The notes beneath the pieces were generated by a model. That model ran no database searches and was not told the origin of the DNA. It worked only from the letters and a program-made list of their open reading frames with translations. From Hexactinellida sp. DTS-2022 (lineage: Eukaryota > Porifera > Hexactinellida), in contig JAPNXP010000002.1 in the NCBI GenBank assembly GCA_028753945.1, positions 9,300,001 to 9,364,000 of the forward strand: 64,000 nt of DNA, read 5' to 3'. Shown in pieces: positions 47,940 to 57,916 of this stretch; the stretch's first letter is position 1, and every line of letters begins with the position of its first letter. The position numbers and the translations under genes were made by a program.

Positions 47940-49125
47940 GTGAGGATGGCTGGCGGCTTAAATTCCCTCACAGCAGAGGAAAGGGCTGCGTCACTCCGAT
48001 GGAGTACTACTCCTATAGACTGATGGTCCGGAGCAGCCTGAGCTACCTGCACGTGTTCGGGAGACTGTTCCATCAGTACCTGGTGGATATGTACGCTAAG
48101 ATAGAGCAGCAGAGACTGAACTACATAAAGTTCAACCAGAGGCAGATCAGGAGTGATCTCTACAGCGGTCTGGCTGACGCTCTGTCCTCAGGCGACACGG
48201 ACGCCGGTGAGCTGGGACGCAGTATTATACTCCCTCCTCTTACACAGGTAGTCTCAGACAAATGTTTGAACTGTATCAGGACGCTATGGCTATAGTCAGG
48301 AAATATGGTAAGCAAGACTTATTCATTAAATTTACCTGTAATCCACAATGGGAGGAGATAACGTCCGCGCTGCTATTAAATCAGAAAGCGAGCGATCGCC
48401 CTGATTTAATAGTTCGAGTCTTTCGCAGTAAACTGCGTGAATTAATGAGCGATATTACCAAAAAACACATTTTGGGTAAGCCTCTTGCTTATGTGTATAC
48501 CATAGAATTCCAAAAGCGGGGCCTACCGCATGCTCATATTCTAATTATAATTACTGATGAGGATAAGCCGCGAGACCCGTCTGCATATGATAACATAGTG
48601 TGTGCTGAGCAGAGGCGGCGCCAAGGGGGTGCTAGGGGGGTGCTACGGCACCTCCTGAGATTCTGTCAGCACCCCCAATGGGGGTGCTTAGAGAATTCAA
48701 GGTGTGTTTAGAATTTATTGAATTCAAGTTGAATAGCTGCCGACCTATTTGAGTCATATCCCTCGTAGGGCTCAAATTCTCCCCTGTACATTGTCCAGAA
48801 ATCCGTGTACGCCTCCCAAAAATTTCTCGCTCACTAAGCTCTCTCGTCCCGGGAATTATTATTCAGGGACACACGAAAGACATATCAAAAATATTACTTT
48901 GGAGAGGTAAAGCAATTAAATATATACTGTATAGGGATTCCGTAAACGCTTGAATAGATATATAAACCAAGTTGTGTCTTTATGTGTTAAATGCAGAATG
49001 CATGGCAGAGTATACTATCATCACTGTAGATATTTTAGGCAATAATATTAACTGATAATTAGTAAATAAAAAATCCCAATACAAATGGATAAATCCCTAT
49101 ATGCTTTACAGATCAGCCAAAATGG

Positions 49126-49853
49126 TTAAGGTTAAATTACGGCAGATTCATGTAAAAAAACACATAAATTTCGTTTTGAAGTAAGATGTTTAATTTTCAC
49201 ATATATAATAGAAGACATTATAGCTATATCGAAACTGAAAACGAAATCGAATTATTTTGAATAAATTCGATTTTATGGGGCGTGCAGTTTTATGGTAATA
49301 CAAAAGTCCCATAGGGGGATTTCTTCAGACTCCACCTGATAAGTGTGTCGATCTCAAGATCATTATTAGCTAAAGACATATTATGTGCGATATATCACAT
49401 AGATCATCGTTATATGCTGTAGGTGACTGGTTTAGAATTTTGATTTGACCTAAATAAAAAAAGTTGCGACCTTTTGAACTAAAGAAATCATTAAAAAGGT
49501 CATGTTTTTTATGAGATATTTGATAAAATGTTTGAAAAATAATTTCAGAGTCATAATTCAAAAATGTAAACCGACTACCAACTCCGTACGCTTATAATCT
49601 TTCAATATTGATTCTGATAACAAACATTGATGGCCGCATTGCCAAATTACACTATAATATCGACCACCACTTTTTGAAATCGCCCTATGGGAGATTTGTA
49701 TTAGCCAAATATTGAAACCGACAAAAAATAAAAAGTATAATATATTGAGACATTTTCTTTTTTGTTTATTGCTTTGTATCGTACCTTGATCTATTTCTAA
49801 CAATTACAGATTAATACAAGAGATTTCATTCCCGTGGGGTAATTTAACCTTAA
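49126..49853 (-). mobile_element. TTAA-MITE family A, copy A5
   Basis: TTAA at 49126-49129 and 49850-49853; 720 bp. It differs from A3 (23983-24702) at two bases near 49600 in my comparison. It lies inside the hAT element that lies inside the Helitron, so it is the youngest of the three. Confidence 0.92.
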
Positions 49854-50128
49854 ATCCCTGTACCTTTGGCATTTATGAACTACCCCACTTCAATTCGTAT
49901 ATAATAATTAGGATGAATGACTAGTCAAATTTAGCACTTTGTACTTTGATATCTACGTCAGAGACGGTTCGAGAAACAAATCTGAGGGGTGAATAGAGAC
50001 TATTTCAGGGATGCTGTATCTTAAAATTCCTAACTAAATTCAACATACTAAAATCTTATTTATTTCAAATATGTAAATACAATGATGTATAGTGAGGGAG
50101 TTAGATTCATCTGTAATTATACTAAAGG

Positions 50129-50495
50129 CAGGGCAGGATTTACCCTTGAGTGGCCTGAAGGATGAACATTGGCGTAGCCAACAAAAATTGTTTGGGGGGC
50201 CCGAAAAATATTTTGGGGCCACTATTCAGATGAGTCATTACAATACAGTGGGCTAACGCTCAATCTATCCTTATTTAAAGTTATTGTAGAAAATTTGGGA
50301 GGGCCCAGGTAAATTTTGGGGTGGCCAGGCCCTCCCAGGCTCCCCCATGGCTACGCCCATGGGTCCGAACATGATCGGCATTAGTCGGTAGTGGTAATGT
50401 AGTGGGCCATTGGTCCTGTAGTGTCCTGACATTGGTCTTGTAGTGGGCCGAAGGCCCGCTATAGCCTACTTAGCATAATGGTAAATCCGGCCCTG
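50129..50495. mobile_element. hAT MITE nested in the larger hAT, TSD ACTAAAGG
   Basis: CAGGGCAGGATTTACCC and GGTAAATCCGGCCCTG are inverted ends. Flanks 50121-50128 and 50496-50503 are both ACTAAAGG. The ends belong to the same group as the element at 60319-61730 (CAGGGCCGGAT...). 367 bp, with a further small element at about 50167-50361. Confidence 0.9.
50167..50361. mobile_element. Small MITE, TIR CATTGGCGTAGCCA
   Basis: CATTGGCGTAGCCAAC and GGCTACGCCCATG are inverted ends within the hAT MITE. The 8-bp flanks (AGGATGAA and GGTCCGAA) match at only four positions, so the duplication is not confirmed. Confidence 0.5.
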
Positions 50496-51154
50496 ACTAA
50501 AGGTATATAATTGGTGCCATATGCGAAACTGAACTTTCAGGTCTGGGTGGGCACGGATCTTGTGATGCGGATGTTACCAACTAAACACGATACAAGATAC
50601 ACAACTAGCTAAAGATAAGTAATTTCTGAATGCCTAATATCTCAGTTTTAGATATCTCTATAACAGGAGTATTACCCATTGAATAGCAAATCTAGGAACC
50701 TAATTTTGTGATGCTATTTGTTCCTCTTATCCCGAAATTCTCATTTACCGTGTTTATACTAACGAGCTTCTGTTGTAATTCTTAAAGGAAAAGGAAAATA
50801 TGCCTACCGAATTTGTTGTTTTGGTATCTCGCCGAACTAAGATCCTGCCGTTGGGAAATAGAGGAAGGGGGCACTGAGGGTGGGGGAGAATATGCCCTCC
50901 CTCCCCTTGGATCCACCACTGATCTACGTATGTTCGCCTTATTGCTAATATGTTTAGTTTCCGAATATTATATTTGAGTAGCAACCTAAAGTAATAGCTA
51001 CTTTCTATAAAAGACAACCATTATAACATGACACAATAATCATTCAAACATTCTGGAGGTTGTAACTGGACAAATGATTGCACCCCCTGAAATGCAACAG
51101 CACCTCCAGTTGCACCCCCTCTTTTGATGTGCTAGCGCCGCCACTGGTGCTGAG

Positions 51155-54100
51155 ATTCCCGGACCCAGTTCTTAAACCGAGGCTACATAGCATTGTGAAG
51201 CGCTGTATGATGCATGGTCCATGTGGTATGTCTAATAAAAGCGCCGCTTGCATGCGAGATGGTAAATGCTCTAAGTGATTCCCGAAAGAATTTTCTTCCG
51301 TGACCAGCACTGCTAATGATGGGTACCCTAATTACCGCCGCAGGGATAATGGCCGTAGCGTGCGAGTAGGGAAGGCTCTTCTTGACAATCGGTGGGTAGT
51401 CGCATACAATCCCTTTTTTGCTGTTGAAGTACAATGCGCACATTAATTTAGAGATTTGTATCACAGTTACTGCCGTTAAGTATCTCTTCAAATATGTGTA
51501 CAAGGGTCACGATAGAGCCATTGTAGAGTTCAGTTCAGGCGAAAATGCGATTACTAGCGTACCTAAGCGTAAGGACGAGGTCGCTAATTACGTAGAAGGT
51601 CGATACGTCTCTGCCACGGAAGCTTGCTACCGTATATACGCCTTTGACCTTCATGGTAAATTCCCCAAAGTGATCAGGCTAGCTCTCCATCTTGAGAATG
51701 AGCAGTCTGTGGTCTTCTCTGCTGACGCGGACATAGGTGATGTTCTCAGCAGACAGAAGCATACCACACTAACTGCATGGTTCGAAGCAAAAAAGAAATT
51801 CCCTGCAGCTCTAGAACTCACTTACACGAATTTCGCTGACATGTTTGTGTGGGACAAGAATAAGCGTGAATGGAAACTTAGAGTTAAGGGACATGGTAAA
51901 ATGATAGCCCGTATGTACTCAGCTCATCCAGGGGAAGGACCCCGTTTCTACCTAAGGATACTGCTGAACCATGTCACAGGTTGCACGAGCTTTCAGGAAA
52001 TCCGTACTCTCCCTGATGGCACCGTCTTTGACACCTATAAGGAGGCATGTCTGAGACGAGGTCTGCTGGAGGATGACCAAGAAGTTGATCAGTGTTTGGC
52101 TGAGGCAGCTACCTGTTCTATGCCAGCACAGTTGCGGCAGCTATTCGTGACTATTCTCCTGTTTGTTGAGCCATCTATTCCACTCGCTCTCTGGGATAAG
52201 TACATACCCTCTTTCGCTGAGGACTTCCTGTGTCGTGCTAGAACTGTATTGGCTAATGTGGAACTCGACGAGCATATCTTAAATAGTGTATTGCTTGATC
52301 TTGAGTACCAACTGCAGAAACATGGAAATTCCTTAGCTGACTACCCAGGAATGCCGATCCCTACTAATGTGAGGAATCCGTATGAGGAATCGCGTATCAT
52401 TATGGATGAGCTTGATTATAATGTTAGTGAACAGAATGATATAGTGAGTCAAAACTTGCTTCTACTTAATGCTGACCAGTTGAGTATTTATAACATTATA
52501 ATTGCAGTTGTTAACGATACTAATTCGTGCTCTAATGCATTCTTTATCGATGGACCTGGAGGGACCGGTAAACGTTCCTTTATAACACGATGTTATCTTC
52601 GGTCCGTTCACAGGGTAATATAGCATTAGCCATGGCTTCATCCGGTATAGCAGCTCTGCTCCTACAGGGTGGTAGGACTGTTCACTCTAGGATGAAGGTC
52701 CCTATCCATTTGAATGAAATCTCTGTCTGCAGTATTTCCAAACAGAGCGCCTTAGCTAGGTTAATTCAGCGCACGAAACTGTTTGTTTGGGACGAGGCTC
52801 CTATGACACATAGACATGCTGCATAGTGTATCGACCGTACACTGAGAGATCTCTGTTCATGCGATATCCCATTCGGTGGAAAAGTTATTGTGTTTGGTGG
52901 TGATTTCCGTCAAATTCTGCCTGTAATCAGACATGGGACCGAAGCTGATGTTGTGTCAGCCTGTCTGAACAGATCGCCTCTCTGGAGTCATGTTAAGGTT
53001 CTTAAACTCACTATAAACATGCGACTTCGTAATTTATCTTCAGGTGATGCATCCCAAGTTAGTGACTTCTCCAAATTCCTTTTGAAAGTTGGAGAAGGCA
53101 CTGAGCCCGAGGATGAGAGTCATATGATTCACGTGGACCACAAATTCATAGTAGCAGGCGAGTCAGTTTCTGATTTGGTTGCTGCTACTTACGGCGATAT
53201 TAAAGTTAACTATAATAATCCAGATTATATTTCTCGCCGTAGTTTGATGAGTCCCAAGAATGACACCACTGAGTTTATAAATCAATACGTTGTGGACATG
53301 ACACCTGGGGAAGCGAGCACGTTATTAAGCGCAGATTCGGTAGGTGAGGAGCAGGCAGGTATGTACCCCACTGAGTTCCTAAATTCTATTACACCAAATG
53401 GTTTTCCTCCTCACCGACTGTACCTTAAGGTTCACGCTTCTATAATTTTATTGCGTAGTGTTGATCCGACTCAAGGAATGTGTAACGGCACTCGGTTAAC
53501 TGTTAAAGCATTCCTAAATAGGATTATTTACGCCTAAACTGCTACAAGTGTTCATAAGGGTAAACGAGTTTTTATTCCCCGCATTCCCATGACTCCATCT
53601 GACTCAGACTTTCCGTTTGTGCTCAGAAGGAGGCAGTTTCCAATTCGTCCTGCCTTTTGTATTACCATTAACAAAGGGCAAGGACAGAGTTTAGAAAATG
53701 TGGGCATATTCCTACCATCTCCGAATGATATTTTCAGTCATGGCCAACTTTATGTTGCATTGAGCCGAGTTCAAAACCCTTATGGTTTGTGGCGGCACCC
53801 CCTCCTAATCCGGCGGAGCCTTGGTTAAGAATGTGGTATATCGTGAGGTATTCCAGAATCATTTGGGTAATGTAGTGCACTCCACTCAGGATACATGGAC
53901 CATGGATGTGTCTCTTCCATCCTCTCCCCTTTCGCAGTCTGATTCCGAAGACCCTGTCTTTAGTCCTGCGAAAATGGTATCTGTACCAGATGGTTCTGAG
54001 CCACTCAGTAAGAAACCTAAGCTAACTGAATTCAGTGATAATATCCTCAGTCCATTCCTGGGTTCCCAATCTACTCAGTCTCCCATGAGCACTGATTTGC

Positions 54101-54242
54101 CTGATTTGATGTTTGATGGTATTATCACAGGCCCGGTACATACTATGGATATTAATTTGCTCAATTGTTCCATAAATAACTTGACTCCCCTTATGCAAAG
54201 GAGGATTGCCAGTAGTATAGGGTTAGATGTCGAACAAATTTA
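51155..54242 (+). pseudogene. Helitron Rep-helicase gene, C-terminal half
   Basis: Rep resumes with DPVLKPRLHSIVKRCMMHGP and GKCSK; the catalytic-Tyr motif YLFKYVYKG is at 51481-51507. Helicase follows: Walker A GPGGTGK (52552-52572), WDEAPM (about 52790), VFGGDFRQILPVI (about 52887) and LYVALSRV (about 53750). This is a PIF1-like helicase. Breaks I can see: frame changes near 51157, at the T6 run 51412-51417, at the A-run 52570 and near 53815; in-frame stops at 51277 (TGA), 52824 (TAG) and 53535 (TAA). The last part (53821-54242) is a Ser/Pro-rich linker ending at TAA. About 1,000 codons are recognisable. Confidence 0.92.
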
Positions 54243-54797
54243 ATGACTAGAGAACCATTACTTCGCCCTCTTATTAATAATTACAAGGAATACTACTGTT
54301 CGCTGGAAAATAGATTGACAAATAAATTTCACATGAATATTTCTTTAGTACCAGTATTTGCCGAAGGTAATTGTTTGTATCGAGCATTATCCCATATTAT
54401 ATTTGGTACTGAATCGAAATTTGTAATGCTAAAGCAGAAACTGATTGGTAGATTCATGTCGAGTCCACAACACTTCCGTAATGTTATGGAAAATCGGGTT
54501 TGTACTCTGAGCAGGAATTGCATGAGCACGTACAACGCATTTCCGATCCTCATGCATGGGGTACTGACGTAGAGTTAAGAATGCTAGAAGCTTTGCATAG
54601 ACATCGTCTCCATTATTGCAACCGATAGTGATTCCAATAACTGGGGACTACACAATGTTTATATCCATGGTCAACTAACAAGTCCAATAGTATGTGATCC
54701 AATCTACCATGGTCAAAAATTGGGAATAGTGTATCATCGCATACAGCACCATGTAGGTTCTGAACACTTTGATCCGTTTTACTTAATAACTCAATAA
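54243..54797 (+). pseudogene. OTU-type cysteine protease domain of the Helitron
   Basis: The segment VPVFAEGNCLYRALSHIIFG carries the OTU catalytic Cys (GNC) followed by the usual helix. After two frame changes (near 54505 and 54610) the domain continues as GTDVELRMLEALHRHR, then NNWGLHNVYIHG, and closes with EHFDPFYLI, whose His suits the catalytic His. OTU domains are known passengers of Helitrons; their role there is not established. The reading frame starts with an ATG overlapping the stop of the upstream frame (TAATG at 54241-54245), so it may be a separate short protein or a frame change within one polyprotein. Confidence 0.85.
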
Positions 54798-54826
54798 GGT
54801 TACATAGGTATTTGAGATCCCTCTGA

Positions 54827-55220
54827 CTATTCTATTGGGTTGGGGAGTGATTCAGCTGCATATCATAGCTGTATTCCCACAGTTGCAGTGTACTATCTAC
54901 TGTAGTGTGATTCTCCTGATGGAGTGAATGAGATCCCTCTGACTATTCTTTTGTGCTCAATTGAATTGGTTAGGGAGTGATACAGCCAGTGTTTTTTTTA
55001 AGGATTTGCTTAGAGGGCCCTACCAACAATTAGAGGCCCTCACTCCAACAATTAGAGGCCCTCACTCTACATTTCATGATATTAAGTAGTTAGCACGTTA
55101 AAAATTAGAGGCCCATTGAGAAAAATTAGAAGCCCGTTTTGGGCCTCTAATTTGCCTTAAAAAACACTGGATACAGCTATGTATCATAGCTGTATTCCAC
55201 AGTTACAGTTAATGCAGGCT
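54827..55220 (+). repeat. Duplicated 3' region of the Helitron
   Basis: GAGATCCCTCTGACTATTCT occurs at 54827 and 54929; each copy is followed by GGAGTGAT(T/A)CAGC and by ATCATAGCTGTATTCC...CACAGTT. The second copy is split by the hAT MITE at 54987-55169. Confidence 0.75.
54987..55169. mobile_element. hAT MITE, TSD GATACAGC
   Basis: Ends CAGTGTTTTTTTTAAGG and CCTTAAAAAACACTG are inverted. Flanks 54979-54986 and 55170-55177 are both GATACAGC. The neighbouring duplicate at about 54876 preserves the uninterrupted GATTCAGCTGCATATC. Internal AATTAGAGGCCC units repeat in both orientations. 183 bp. Confidence 0.9.
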
Positions 55221-55241
55221 TTTTTAGTGTGCTTCTTCTAG

Positions 55242-55360
55242 TAAAACATTATAGTAGGGTCCTACTATAGTTTTATACTATAAGTGCACACTATTGAATT
55301 TACCTCTGTCGGACTTCCGGCTGGCCGGCCGGCCGGCCGTACGCGATGGCCTGACTAAAC
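55242..55360. other. Palindrome cluster near the Helitron 3' end
   Basis: TATAGTAGG-GT-CCTACTATA (55249-55268) and a GGCCGGCCGGCCGGCC run (55323-55338) in otherwise AT-rich DNA. Either may belong to the Helitron 3' hairpin region. Not resolved. Confidence 0.45.
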
Positions 55361-55859
55361 CATTGGTGATAGAGATTTCAAATTTGGACAGGAGATATAG
55401 AATTTCCTGGAGATGATCACCTCGAAGCCTGATTTCTCAATTTCGCTTTTTTTCGTCAGTTATATCGAAATTTGTATTCTGGTCCAGTGACTCTTTAATT
55501 ATTCGAATTATTTATTGAAAATATAGAGGTTGTATTCTCCTAATGATGTTCTTTTTATATATCAATTAAAATTATTAGGTCGCTAATCAATTCTACGTTT
55601 TATTAACGATTATTTACATAAATCAGCCATCTTCTCCATATTGTAATTACTCTATACTATAGTATACTGAATACAATAGAACATACTACATAAGCCTACT
55701 AAAGATAATGACTGTTATTGATTGGTTTGTAAGTGAATATGTGTTTCATACAAGTGCAATTAAAACACTTGTAAGTTGGAATATTTTACAAGTTGATGAT
55801 GATGTCAATTCTATTATTCAAAATAGTAACGTAAATACTAGTTTATATTTGTAATAATT
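55361..55859. other. Unassigned AT-rich stretch
   Basis: No gene or repeat recognised. Confidence 0.35.
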
Positions 55860-56110
55860 AATCTTTAATTTATTTAATTAATTAAACATTTCTTATTATT
55901 ATTTTTATTTTTATTACAGTACTATTATTTTTATCATTATTATCATTATTATTATCATTATTTTATTAATATTTATTTCATTATTTTAATTAAAGAACGT
56001 TCTTATTATTATTATTATTTTTTTTATTTTTATTATTTTTATTATTACAGTACTATTATTATCATCATTATTATTATCATTATTTAGTATTATTATCTTA
56101 TTAACTTAAT
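55860..56110. repeat. ATT/TTATCA microsatellite tract
   Basis: Long runs of TTATTATTATT with ATCATTATT interruptions, with AGTACTATTATT occurring twice as part of a larger duplication. Confidence 0.8.
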
Positions 56111-57200
56111 TGTTCTTAAATTAAACTGTATTTCATCCAAGTGCAAATAGATACGTATTAATTACTACTTATTATTTTATTATTATTATGTTGTTAACTT
56201 AATTGTTCTTAAGGCTCGACCCACACCTTCACTAATAATGTCCCTATCAAATCCAAACATATATCAGTCTTAGCCCTATCTATACTGCTAATAAATCCGC
56301 AATCAGAATTGAATTCGAATAATATTCACTCAAGTGATTGATTATAGTTCCATATAGCGTAATATTAAATTCCTATACCCGATGATTTTTTAACCACCCA
56401 AATTAAAAAATTTTTATTGATGATTAAGAGTTGTTTAGCATTTTGATATTATCTATGTATACTAACAAAGAGCTGCTAGCACGGAGATGTGAAATAGTAT
56501 TCACAATATTGTTCAGTAATGTTTCAAATTGAAACTAATCAAATTTCAATGATTATTCTGCATTTTTCTGATTCAAACACTTACAACAATTAATTTTATT
56601 TATTGTGAATAACGTAACTGCTAGCAGTCCTTGATCTATGTATGATTTATATGTCTGAAGTCTAAAATTACTAAATACATTTAAGAATTTTTCTAAAAAC
56701 AGGTGGTGGCATGTGTAGGTTTGGAGTTTGGAGAAAAATAATTGATTATTTATATTATATTACAGTTTAACTATATATATACACTCCATTCAGTAGGAAT
56801 CTTAAATAGTGGTTATATAACAATGTTAACTAAGTATTATGCAGTGGTTTAATCTTAAGTTATGTAGTATTTAGCAATAAAAATTAGATAATTCCGCTTT
56901 AAAATGTGACGAAATCCCGACCAAATTTTGTATTACGTCAGTGGCGCAAAGTGGCGCAAGGTGGTATATTTTCTAAAGTATTTGGAATTTCGGGATGAAA
57001 ATTTCTGTGAATAAACTCCATCTATAGACCATGCGGAAAATGCAATCATATACAATTAATCAATGTTCTGGGCCTCCGTCCTGAAGGTGTGGGTCGAGCC
57101 TTAAATTAAACTGTATTTCACCCAAGTGTAAATAGATACTTAGTAATTACTACTATATTTAATTATTTTATAATAATTTCAGATATTCTAGTCTAGTGAT
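56103..57200 (+). repeat. Tandem duplication flanking TTAA element P
   Basis: 56103-56200 (AACTTAATTGTTCTTAAATTAAACTG...CAAATAGATAC) recurs as 56196-56212 joined to 57101-57180. Element P (56213-57100) sits in the second unit; the first unit is empty. Confidence 0.8.
56209..57104. mobile_element. TTAA-flanked element family P, 888 bp
   Basis: TTAA at 56209-56212 and 57101-57104 flank GGCTCGACCCACACCTTCA and TGAAGGTGTGGGTCGAGCC. The adjacent duplicate at 56109-56125 reads TTGTTCTTAAATTAAACTG with a single TTAA, a direct picture of the pre-insertion site. Non-coding; its source is not in the window. Confidence 0.9.
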
Positions 57201-57916
57201 ACTTTAATAACAACACTGTATGATACGCATATAATTATCACTTTAAATAATATAAATAGAAATTATTAACAATCTTATAATTACATTTAACTAAATCCAA
57301 TTAGATTTTTATTTTCTTACTTTGATAATATTATTAGTATATTTTTACTCAATCTACTAAGAAAGGTAGGCTTTATATTATTTATTTCAATAGCTTTATT
57401 TATTTATTTAATTCCTTTTTTATTAAATACCTTTTGGTAGATACAATAATTTATTAAAGTTTTAACCATCAACATGTAATCTGGCGAAGATAGTCACCAT
57501 TTATTTTTAGAATCGGATTATTTATTTAGATTAACTACTGCTTAGAGATTTCATAATTTAATTAAGAGCTGATGAGAAAAGTTTAATGTATGACTAAGGT
57601 TATAGTAGAACATGCAGTTATAAGTAAAGGTTTACAGTAATACATATAGTTATTAATTAATAGGAAGATGATAAGAATTTAACATTACTAAACTAATATT
57701 AATTTATTAAGAATTACTAAAGATCACTTGTACTTATTTCTACTTCCTGCCCTACATCTATATCGATTGTTAGCTCATTCTCACTTTTATCTACATCGAT
57801 TGTTACCTCAGTCTCACTTTTATCCCCACTATTTTCTGTTTCGCTAAATTCACTTAACCAACTCATGTCGACATGCTCATGTTGTTTTTCTTCTCCTTTC
57901 TTATTAACTAATCCTC
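57201..57916. other. Unassigned AT-rich stretch
   Basis: The duplicated TATATCGATTGTTAGCTCA / TACATCGATTGTTACCTCA segments at 57760-57825 give a short local repeat. No gene recognised. Confidence 0.35.

Larger units (their letters stand above)
46275..48609 (+). pseudogene. Helitron Rep-helicase gene, N-terminal half
   Basis: The likely start is MHPKRKPGIQ at 46275. The frame must change at the G10 run (46302-46311) to reach RANETPEQTRLRL, the usual Helitron N-terminal motif. Seven 23-residue repeats follow, then CTFCDAKLRE...PLCCGQ (zinc-finger-like), reached by another frame change near 47125. Rep sequence continues through PPDLLDHL, a spliced intron (47877-47939), MEYYSYRLMVRSS and TGSLRQMFELYQDAMAI (one more frame change near 48240). 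The HUH motif GLPHAHIL has His codons at 48529 and 48535. The gene is cut at 48609 after NIVCAE by the hAT insertion. The protein would nick and join single strands during rolling-circle transposition. Confidence 0.92.
48610..51146. mobile_element. hAT element inside the Helitron gene, TSD GTGCTGAG
   Basis: Ends CAGAGGCGGCGCCAAGGGGG and AGCGCCGCCACTG are inverted, with a further shared AGGGGGTGC just inside. The flanks 48602-48609 and 51147-51154 are both GTGCTGAG. Removing the element and one flank rejoins NIVCAE with IP..DPVLKPRLHSIVKR of the Rep protein. No transposase is present. It contains a TTAA MITE (49130-49849) and a smaller hAT MITE (50129-50495); its own length is about 1.44 kb. 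At 50835-50922 GC-rich sequence ends GGATCCACCACTG, another hAT-like terminus without a visible partner. Confidence 0.93.
45535..55358 (+). mobile_element. Autonomous-type Helitron (Rep-helicase-OTU), broken
   Basis: The left end A|TCTGTATATTAAAAGCGCAA is a Helitron 5' terminus, matched by the copy ending at 61568. Coding parts in order are a repeated N-terminal region, a CxxC/CC zinc-finger-like segment, Rep with HUH and Tyr motifs, a PIF1-like helicase, and an OTU-type cysteine protease. The 3' end is not certain: a CTAG|T at 55238-55241 has the right target context but a poor hairpin, while a CTAA at 55355-55358 follows a strong GGCCGGCC hairpin but is followed by A. Insertions at 48610-51146 (hAT) and 54987-55169 (hAT MITE) account for about 2.7 kb; without them it is about 7 kb. 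Confidence 0.93.

Noticed and set aside
55355-55358. CTAA as the definite Helitron 3' end
   Set aside because: The following base is A rather than T, against Helitron A|T insertion; kept only as a candidate.
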